Shown one piece after another: positions 55,786-64,000 of a stretch of DNA of 64,000 bases. Below the pieces are notes generated by a model. The model was not told the origin of the DNA. It saw nothing but the letters and a program-made list of their open reading frames with translations, and did no database searches. Each line of letters starts with the position of its first letter. The stretch's first letter is position 1. The DNA is from Beta vulgaris subsp. vulgaris (Eukaryota; Streptophyta; Magnoliopsida; Caryophyllales; Amaranthaceae). Both the position numbers and the translations under genes were made by a program. The DNA lies in contig NC_079205.1 in NCBI RefSeq assembly GCF_026745355.1, forward strand, positions 44,845,558 to 44,909,557. The letters are read 5' to 3'.

Positions 55786-58230
55786 TCTTGGTTTTGAGAG
55801 CTTGATAGAATATTTGAGTATTTTCATCACCACATCTAAGCCATGATAACTTAGACTTTTGTTGTAAAAGAGAATTTTGGTTCTCTAAGGCATTTTTAAA
55901 TCTGGTCCGAGCTTCTTTTTCACAAGTTGCCAAGTTCACATCATCAAGGTTTCTGTGCATTATGTGTTGAATATCAGTAAGCTCCTCCTTTGCTTTCACA
56001 ACAGCAACCTCAGCATTTCCAAAACATCTCTATTCAGGACTTTCAAAGCTTGCTTCACTAACTTCAGTTTCTCACAGATCTTATACATAGGACAGCTAAC
56101 AACCTGCTGATGATTACAGGCATTTCTGACAGTAGCCACTAGATAGGTGTGACTACACCACGTATTATAGAATCTTAAGGGCTTTTTCTGCCTAATTTCA
56201 GGGTAGACACAAATAAGAGAAATAATGGAATGATCATAATTGCCTTCAGGTAGGAAGCCAACCTTAGCCAAGGAAAATCTATCATTCCATGCAGAATTTG
56301 CCAAAACCCTATCAGCAATCCTAGAAAAAACTCTCATCTCCCCCTCCTGTTTGTGGTTCCAGGTAAAGTATCTCCCAGAAGCTTTAACATAAATAAGATG
56401 ACAAACATCTAAATAATCAAGCATGTCAGCAATTTCAGAGTACCTAATTGTAGCACCAATCCTATCATCCAACCTACTCGGGGCATTAAATTAAAACCCA
56501 AGGCTTCACACCCCCATTTGGAATACATTCTAAACCATTCCACAACTTGATTCTACTCATTTGGTCATTAAAACCATAAATAAGGTACATTAAAAAAACC
56601 ACACCATTTTTAGGGGTTACACAAAAATGGATGAATTGGCTTGTCAAATTAACAATATCAACATTAAAAGAAGCAGGACACTAACCCATGATAATCCTCT
56701 CATTCTCATGAAAACTATTATTGTGAGTAAAACACCACCCTAGACACATATTTAAGTAGACATTCCTAGATTTGGGCTTTTCACCCTAGGTTAAACAACT
56801 TAACATTATGAGAATAGAGAAAAGACCTCACCTAATTCTGTTTTGCTCTAGTGTTTAGACCTCTCACATTTCAAGTCAAAATGTTATTTATTAGGAGAGG
56901 GGGATGCCAACCCCTGCCCTATTCACCAATTTGATCACCATTCTTCTAAATTAACTCCCCTGTACCAGCAACTTCTGTTAGTGTACTTGGAGCTCCTAAA
57001 TTGCCATCTTCTTCATTGGTACTCTGAAAAGAAAGGAAGGAATTGTTAATAGGTATAACTAGAGCAGCAACCCATGTTCTTTCCTTAGTGTCCCCACCAG
57101 AGTGAATCCCTCCTCATCCTGACCAGCCCTCTTTTTCTACACCCACACTTTTCTGTTGTTTGCCTTTCTACAAGCCTCAGCATCATGCCCATATCCAGAG
57201 CACTTCCCACATAGGATCGGTTTCCATTCATATTCAATCCATTGCTCCATAACTACACCATGCTTATTCACAAAAGCTACACAGTCTGACAATGTTTGTT
57301 GAATGCCCACCTCCACCATTACTCGAGCAAAAGCCCGTTTATCCTTGGACCTTGTTGCCTTGTCCATTTGGATAGTTGCACCAACTAGCCCATCATTCTT
57401 GTATAAACTCTTTTCCCCCAAGTACTTAAACGGAAGCCACGGAGTCTTATCCAAATACGCACATTCTTCAATTCAGTTTTATCTAAATTCATATCAAGAT
57501 CCCACATTTTCACAATTAGAGGTTTTTGGTTAGGAAAATGGAACCCATTAGTTGCAACCTACTAGCAAGTCTCGACAATTGCAAACTTGACTATAAAAAC
57601 ACCCTTCCCAATCAACGCTATTTTTTTAATCCCTAATTGCCCTCAAATCCTCCTAAAGTAACCCTCCATTACTGTGAGAGGTGGATTAGCTCCCAAAACG
57701 TAACATACAACAACGGATGACAATACTCAATTTCATCTTGGATATATTAGATTCAATCATAACAGTAGGGGTTTGAGAATTCACCTTAGAACTCACCTGA
57801 TCATCCACATTACCCAGTTGCTCAGAATCAGCATCCACTCTATCAGCCCACGACATTCTTCTAGGTTCACTGCCCTACTTCGACGCACTATTGAGAACCC
57901 CCAACCACTCCGACATTGTCGCTTTCTTCGATCCATAGACGGTTGTATTTGCTCTTCCAAAGTTGCTGGTGGAATTACCATTGTTATCTCCTCCAATCAA
58001 ATTTCATCTACTTTTCCTTGCTCCTGAATTGGACTTGGAATGTTCGATTTCGAGACACTAGTTATTTCATCAACGGCCTTCGTCTTTCTCACCGGTGATG
58101 AGGACAGACTTGTCGCTCTCCCCTTCCCCTTCTGAGCACTCTTCTACACTCCACGACCTCTAGCCATGGCGTCAACGTAGGATAGGAGGAAATCTCCTTA
58201 TCGTACGCTGAGAGGGAGAACGAAAAAAAG
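55786..58230 (-). pseudogene. LINE remnant: ORF1 and endonuclease, 3' half missing
   Basis: Reading from the right: 5' UTR, then ATG 58167 (MARGRGV and a stop). ORF1 ends with a knuckle CGKCSGYGHDAEAC (57454-57137). ORF2 endonuclease is 56472-55996 (DDRIGATIRYSE, NYDHSIISL), followed by the linker to RT (55999-55772; KLSWLRCGDENTQIFYQALK). It ends there, joined to Copia DNA. LINEs lose their 5' end on insertion, not their 3' end, so a later deletion must have removed the RT and tail. Several stops are present. Confidence 0.85.
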
Positions 58231-58299
58231 GTGACCCATCATCATATATCATAATGATAATTTCTCACAAGATTTCAAGCAGAGATTGAGTTAGTTTCA

Positions 58300-58547
58300 A
58301 AATGTTGTTTTTATTTTTTTGAGGTTTTTATTGTTTTGTTTTAAACTTGATCTATTGTGTCTGCTCCTCTTAGCTTGTTGTGCCTCTTGTTATTTGGGTT
58401 GTGTTGTTCTTGTAATGTTATCTGTCTATTGTGGCAGTTTTGTTCTGCTGTTTTTTGGTGTTTGCTCCTACTAGGCATGTCCAGTAGGTGGTTAGGTTGT
58501 ATAAATTGACCTTCTAATAAATTCTAATCTTACTTAGCAAAAAATAT
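58300..58547 (+). mobile_element. LINE 3' UTR fragment
   Basis: Ends TTACTTAGCAAAAAA. It contains GGTTAGGTTGTATAAATTGA, similar to the 3' UTR of the LINE at 39250-39396 (GGCTAGGTTGTATGGATGAT and TTATTTAGCAAAAAA). Probably a very short 5'-truncated insertion; the left border is uncertain. Confidence 0.5.
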
Positions 58548-58787
58548 ATATATATAATTTTGTTGATAAGAAAGGAAGCGAAAATTGTTTGATTTAGATA
58601 CTAGAAGTATTATTACGTTGTTTTACATTATAAGAAGCGCTTGATAAAAATATGATATTTAAAGTTTTAAAATAAATTCACAATGAAGAGAACAAACTAA
58701 AGGGGTATTAACAATTTCTTTTCTCAAAAAAATTAACATATATAGATTGTGATTTAAGTATGATAACCCTACAAGAGCAATTGTAGT

Positions 58788-59420
<633 letters not shown>

Positions 59421-59748
59421 ATTGTATTTAAAAGAAATTTTAGATTGTGATTTAAATAAAATATTAATTTTTGGTTAATTGTATGCATTTTCTGGTTTTA
59501 TTAAGTTTTTGTATAATATTAGGCCGCTTATGTCGGCACCCAGGATTACAATCCTGAATGTACGCTTGCCACCCAATCACAACCTAGGCTGAGCAGTCAA
59601 AGTCCAAATGAGATCAAGGGTTTGGTTTCGAGGATGAGGGTGTTTCCAATGAGAGGGGATTTAGGATCGCCAGGGGGTGAAGTGGTTACTGAGTGTTGTT
59701 GCAGGCGTATTGTCTAGTGCTCCCAAAATTACAGGATTGCATCATGTG

Positions 59749-59977
59749 TGTTAGCAAATTAGTTCCTATTTTCTAGTATCAAATAAGTTAGTGATTTGTT
59801 AGGTAGCATGTTTTGCTATTTTATAAAAAGTAGGGGATCACTTAGTCCAATTTTTTTAGTTGTGCATGGTATTGCCTATTTAAAGGCCTTTTCCTGTAGC
59901 TTTTTCAATTCAACGAATGCATTAGTACTTCTCTTTTCATTATTATATTCTTATTTTCTTCTTAATTTTCCCAACAA
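59749..59977 (+). mobile_element. LTR-like fragment
   Basis: Runs from TGTTAGCAAATTAG to TTTTCCCAACA, with a TATA-like CTATTTAAAGGCC (about 59876) and the general look of an LTR promoter. Sequence to its left (59525-59748) may be the end of the internal region. No partner LTR or target duplication was found. Confidence 0.4.
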
Positions 59978-60182
59978 GGGGGTGGGGGTTGTTGCCAGGG
60001 ATGGAGATGGGGTGCTTAAAGGTGCTCAGAGTGGGGGTTGTTCGCACGAGGTGGGGGTGGGGCGGATGGAAGGCAGTAGAAATGGGGTAGGGTGGTGGTG
60101 ACGGAGAGGAAGAGAGAAACAAATGGAGATAGCACAGAGAAGAAAAGAGAAAAATGGAAATTAAAAACAATAGAAAATATAT

Positions 60183-60306
<124 letters not shown>

Positions 60307-61382
60307 GGGGAAGGATCCGCTGAAAATCACTCTTAGGCTGAAAACTGAAAACAAAGTAACTTTTAACCCCTTTAGGGTAACTTTTAACACTTTTAGGGTA
60401 ACTTTTGTCAGTTTTGGGGTAACTTTATTATATTAAGGATAATTCTATATATTTCAACGGTAACTTTATTTATTATAACAGTAACTATTACCACTTTTAA
60501 GGTAACTTTTTACCTTGAAATATATGTTAGTGAGAGGGGGGTAACAATAGCTTTAAAACATCAACTAATCACAATACTTTGGCAACTAATAACAATACTT
60601 TGTATGAATTTCGCCAAATATATGTTAGTGAGAGGGGGGTAACAAATAGCTTTAAAACAGCAACTAATAACAATACTTTGGAAACTTTCTCTCTCCTAAT
60701 TGTTGAATTGAATTCGTAGCCATGGATGTAAACTGCATTTACAGAAACCCTAACGCACCAATTGAAGAACGAATTAAAGATCTCCTTTCTCCAATGACTC
60801 TGCAAGAGAAACTCGCTCAAATGACTCAAATCGAACAACGCGTTGCATCATCTTCCGCCATTAAAGACCTTGGCATTGGTTACTCCTCAATTGTATTATC
60901 TTTTTTTTTGAGTTTTCTCTCTCCTAGGGTTTTTGTTTTTCACTGTTTTTATGAATTTTACAGGTAGTATACTGAGTGCGGGAGGAAGTGCTCCTTTCGA
61001 TAAGGCGCTTTCGTCTGATTGGGCTGATATGATTGATGGATTTCAGAAATTGGCTATGGATTCGAGAGTAAGAGAGAGAGGTCTGCTATGGAAGTTGAGA
61101 TGAGGTTAGAGAAAATTGCCGGTGAGGAGAGAAAGAGAGAGAAAGCAAACGAAGGAGAGAGAGAGGAGAAGAGGAGAGAGAAAGTTTGAGTTTCAGAATA
61201 AACGAAGGAGAGAGAGAGAGAGGAGAAGAAAGAGGAAGAGAGGGAAAGCACGCTTGATTTTTTTGGCTCAAAACTCATCCGTGAATTTCGTCCGTCAGAT
61301 TATATTATGGATAATCTAACGGTTGAGATTGCTTGTTTTCAGTTTTCAGATTAACTAGTGGTTTTCACAAGATCCCATTCCT
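60307..61382. mobile_element. TA-flanked TIR element carrying a host gene fragment
   Basis: Inverted ends of about 46 bp: the left end GGGGAAGGATC.. and the reverse-complemented right end GGAATGGGATC.. share TGAAAA.CACT and finish with the identical CTGAAAACTGAAAAC. The design is like the ends at 557 and 929. Near the left end GGTAACTTT recurs about seven times, and a 75-bp segment (ATATGTTAGTGAGAGGGGGGTAAC...) is duplicated at about 60520 and 60617. The centre holds two exons of a GH3 beta-glucosidase gene with their intron. It looks like a Pack-type element (Pack-MULE or similar). A 9-bp TSD could hide in the TA flanks. Confidence 0.75.
60722..61067 (+). pseudogene. Captured GH3 beta-glucosidase gene fragment
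   Basis: Exon 1 (60722-60878) reads CIYRNPNAPIEERIKDLLSP then MTLQEKLAQMTQIEQRVASS, matching the start of the catalytic domain of plant GH3 beta-glucosidases/exohydrolases (family pattern: MTLEEKIGQMTQIER). An intron with GT...ACAG ends (60879-60963) joins in phase to exon 2 (60964-61067; GSILSAGGSAPFDKALSSDW...). Exon 2 stops exactly at a GTAAG donor (61068). The rest of the gene, including the catalytic residues, is missing. A kept intron means capture at DNA level. The ATG has a short leader, so a roughly 80-110 residue product is possible but could have no glucosidase activity. Confidence 0.88.
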
Positions 61383-61390
61383 ATATATAT

Positions 61391-61426
<36 letters not shown>

Positions 61427-61427
61427 A

Positions 61428-61838
61428 TTTTACAACATCAACACCTTATCGGTCACGGTTCATGTGTTGATCGGTCACGGTTAAAAATGAGCCGATCATG
61501 CTAAAATGATTAAAAAATAATAAAAAGATGGAACTAATTTGAACGAAAGTCGAAAAATTGATTAATCATAATCAATTTTCCTTTTAATAATGGACATATA
61601 TATAGTTGAATATATGGACCATCTTACATTGGCGGAGTACATAAATGTCAACTATAAATTAATAAAAGAATTGCATCAATTAATACGTATAAAATCTCCA
61701 TCTAGCCTGTCATGAACACTAAACGAATTCAGAAACCAGCTTGAAAGCACTATAAAAACTCCATCTAGGCGAACTGCGAATTGAGAGAGATTAGGCACTT
61801 TTGTAGCGATTCTGACGAGAGTATGCTGTGGATCAGAA
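61428..61838. other. Spacer, downstream of the peptide gene
   Basis: AT-rich DNA with GATCGGTCACGGTT repeated twice (about 61448 and 61473). No gene is supported except the 3' side of the gene at 61839. Confidence 0.5.
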
Positions 61839-62048
61839 TCATATAGGTGGCGGCACAGCTGACGGAAGAGGTTCACGGGTATGTTGGGTTGTATTGGGCT
61901 CAGGAGAAGACGGACCAGGCCGTACTGGTCGTTGTACGTGCGAGACAACCTCCAAGCCATGAAATCTTGATGCCTCAGCAGGAGTAGTATGTAGTACTAA
62001 TAATCCGTTCACTAAAATAAATGCGAAAAAGTATGCCATGATAGCCAT
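61839..62048 (-). CDS. Short secreted proline-rich peptide precursor, paralogue
   Basis: 69 codons (MAIMAYFFAFILVNGLLVLH...). The first 25 residues are almost identical to those of 50310-50543 and form a signal-peptide-like segment ending TTPAEA. The mature part keeps SRFHGLEVVSHVQRPVR, then SSPEPNT, but the C-terminal end (PLPSAVPPPI) differs. Conserved leader and SPEPNT core with variable ends is what one expects of a diverging secreted-peptide family. The upstream region is shared with the other copy (50540-50770), including the bases just before ATG (AAGCTAAACAAGAA). It appears intact. A function in signalling or defence is only a guess. Confidence 0.6.
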   Translation of the reverse strand: MAIMAYFFAFILVNGLLVLHTTPAEASRFHGLEVVSHVQRPVRPGPSSPEPNTTQHTREPLPSAVPPPI

Positions 62049-62290
62049 TTCTTGTTTAGCTTGGGAGCTGAATACTCACCGATAGGTTATGCAATGTATG
62101 TACGCGAATATATAGAAATTATTAAGAGAAGATTAAAGTTTGACGTCAAAAATTTGGTGGCAAATGTTTATGAGAAAAGTAAACATATATACTGAATACT
62201 AATCCGTAAGCCATAAGCTATATAAAAGACCATTTCTTTGCATCTAGAATAAAATCACTTCAAATGTTTAATTTTCCTCTTTCTAGATAT
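62049..62290 (-). repeat. Duplicated upstream region of the peptide gene
   Basis: Similar to 50544-50770, with more divergence than between 1-475 and 50678-51117. It probably holds the shared promoter. TATATAG near 62108-62114 (minus CTATATA) is a candidate TATA box about 60 bp from the ATG. Confidence 0.7.
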
Positions 62291-62509
62291 TTAAATGCGT
62301 AGCACCAAACAATTGATATTTGAATGTTCATCCATTGCAAATAAAAGAATAATTGGATTATTCCACATTAATGACAATACTCTCTATTACTACCCTAGAG
62401 TAGATATAGTATGAGATAAAGAACTCCTTTTCATGGCTCATTATAACCTTAGTTTAATACAATTATTGGATCCCCTAAAAAACAACAATTGGATTGGAGT
62501 TGTGCTGAT

Positions 62510-63068
62510 TAGGGCTATTTAGAGTGCGGTCTGGACCGCACCAAACCGCAACCAAAACCGTTTTTTCGTGGTTTGGGTTGGTTTGAGGTTTTAAAATTGC
62601 GGTTTGGATTGTGATTTCAAGGAAACCGCGATTTGCGGTTTGGGTTGGGGTTTAATTTTTGTAAATCGAAATCGCAGTGTAAAACATAATCTTATATGAT
62701 TCTTTTTTGAAAAAAAATTAAAAATAAACTTCACAAGATGGCATACAAGTATACAACTGGAAAAAAAGTTTGACGTAAATAATTTGGACACTTTTGATAA
62801 ATTATTATTTATGTTTAATTATGAAGTCAATTTCGTATTTATTTGAACTCTTTATATTTATTAACAAATTTTTTTTTCTTAGATTATAAAATTAATGTCG
62901 CGAAGGAAAAAAATGTTTCAACAGCAAACCAAACCGTTTGCGCGGTTCGATTTGTGTTGGTTTGAGCAAAATAGCAGTGCAGTTTGGGGTGGAAAAATGT
63001 CAAACGATATATTTGCGTTTTGGGCTGGGTATCCCAAACCACAGCAACCCAAACCGCGAACACCCCCA
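62510..63068. mobile_element. hAT-like MITE (559 bp)
   Basis: The ends TAGGGCTATTTAGAGTGCGG and (reverse complement of the right end) TGGGGGTGTTCGCGG are related, and AACCGCAAACC-type words fill both flanks. The flanking 8-mers GTGCTGAT / GTGCTAGT (62502-62509 and 63069-63076) match at 6 of 8 positions. This kind of CGGTTTGG-rich MITE is common in plants. No transposase. Confidence 0.7.
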
Positions 63069-63076
63069 GTGCTAGT

Positions 63077-63371
63077 TATTGCACATAATATGTATACTTT
63101 AAAAGATTACATATTGATTTTGAGTGAATTTGGATTGTTTTGAGCGGATCCAAAACCATTTAATAGCTTGCTGGATCAACACAAAACTGAACAATTTGAA
63201 TCTTGAAGAATTTCTCTCAATATGGAACAAAAATGTGATTTTACTTTACTACGCAAAAGAACGATAAAATAGGTTTGAGGCGCAACGATTTGGTTGGGGG
63301 CTTTCAACCCTTGAAAGCTTGCTTGATTGAATAAACCCCAAACTTTTGAGAAATTTATACAATTTTTTGTT
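63077..63371. other. Spacer
   Basis: No gene is recognised; the right side adjoins the Copia fragment. Confidence 0.4.
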
Positions 63372-64000
63372 TCATTGTCTAGAAGCCTGTTTAAGGCCAT
63401 ATACAGACTTTTTCAGCTTGCAAACTTGATCATGATCAGCCTTGTCATATCCAGGAGGAGGCAACATGTAAACTTCCTCATCTAAATAGCCATGTAAAAA
63501 CGCATCATTGACATCTAATTGACACATAGGCCAATGATGAGCAACAACCACATCAATTAACACCCTGACAGTGGCTAACTTAGCATCTAGTGCAAATGTT
63601 TGTGTGAAGTCTTGACCTTCCACTTAATGATACATAATGGCTACCAAACGAGCCTTATATCTATCAATACTCCCACATGGATTCAATTTGGTTTGTAGAC
63701 CCATTTTGAACCAATAGCTCTTTTGCCAGCAGGAAGGAGAGTTAACTCCCATGTATGATTGGCTTTAAGAGCCTCCAACTCCTTATTCATGGCTGTAACC
63801 CAGTGAGGATTATTTTTGGCTTGATTATAGTGTTTCGATTTAGAAATTGGGAGAGAGGCAACAACAAAAGAGGCAGATACACTAGAAGTATCAGATGAAT
63901 GAGATAAAACTAAGTTGTGAGGGACATATGTAGTAATGAAATATGTCAATTTTGTAGAGGGTTTAATATGTCTAGAAGAGTATCTAGGTAAATGAAAAAT
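63372..64000 (-). pseudogene. Ty1/copia reverse transcriptase fragment
   Basis: Minus-strand frames 63949-63683 (NPHWVTAMNKELEALKANHT, GKRAIGSKWVYK) and 63623-63372 (GQDFTQTFAL, CQLDVNDAFLHGYLDEEVYM, LKKSVYGLKQASRQ) together cover the start of Copia RT, with a frame change near 63650. It ends before the catalytic YVDD. It runs to the window edge, so more of the element probably lies to the right. Confidence 0.9.

Noticed and set aside
59980..60100. G-rich stretch as a G-quadruplex regulator
   Set aside because: GGGGGTGGGGG and GGGGTGGGG are present but no gene is nearby to regulate; simple low-complexity DNA is enough.
60717..60970. A functional beta-glucosidase gene
   Set aside because: Only two 5' exons are present, the catalytic part is missing and the piece lies between transposon inverted repeats.

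Overview
The window is nuclear DNA of a flowering plant, probably a eudicot. Almost all of it is layered transposable elements: Athila and Tat Ty3/gypsy elements, Ty1/copia remnants, L1-type LINEs, hAT, Mutator-like and Tourist-like DNA elements, and TA/TAA/ATT microsatellites. I could not place the species from sequence alone. There is no sign of bacterial, organellar or viral DNA. No large host gene is complete. The only host-gene candidates are three related short secreted-peptide genes (43778-44002, carrying a stop; 50310-50543; 61839-62048) and a captured fragment of a GH3 beta-glucosidase gene inside a transposon (60722-61067).

Layout. 1-2245 is one copy of a duplicated segment whose other copy is at about 50.6-54.4 kb; it begins in what is the upstream region of the peptide gene in the second copy. 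Block A (2246-12171) is an old Athila-like LTR split by a younger, non-autonomous Athila-type element (3554-11743; minus strand; TSD ATAGG; tRNA-Asp primer site; gag and protease but no reverse transcriptase). A truncated TIR element follows (12172-13097). Block B (13497-22860) is a minus-strand Tat element with a tRNA-Lys primer site, gag, protease, RT, two RNase H domains and integrase, plus a spliced antisense gene next to its 3' LTR. A Tourist-like element (22989-23992) follows.

Block C (24700-42335; plus strand; TSD GTGGG) is a second Tat element with its own antisense gene and a minisatellite in the 3' region. Its antisense gene is cut by a roughly 2-kb solo LTR (33353-40208), which is itself cut by a full-length L1 LINE (34560-39396). 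Removing the solo LTR and one copy of its TSD rejoins the antisense reading frame exactly.

From 42.3 kb to the end, hAT elements with readable target duplications (42378, 44559, 45845, 58788, 62510), a Mutator-like element (51990-53421), TA-microsatellite-flanked TIR elements, LINE pieces and Copia pieces are scattered between the peptide genes. One sharp junction (about 55785) joins half a LINE to half a Copia element.

The genes work together only as retroelement life-cycle modules (gag particle, protease, RT/RNase H, integrase). Nearly all carry frameshifts or stops. The parts most worth follow-up are the antisense genes of the two Tat elements, the peptide family, the gene-capturing TIR element and the TA-targeting elements.
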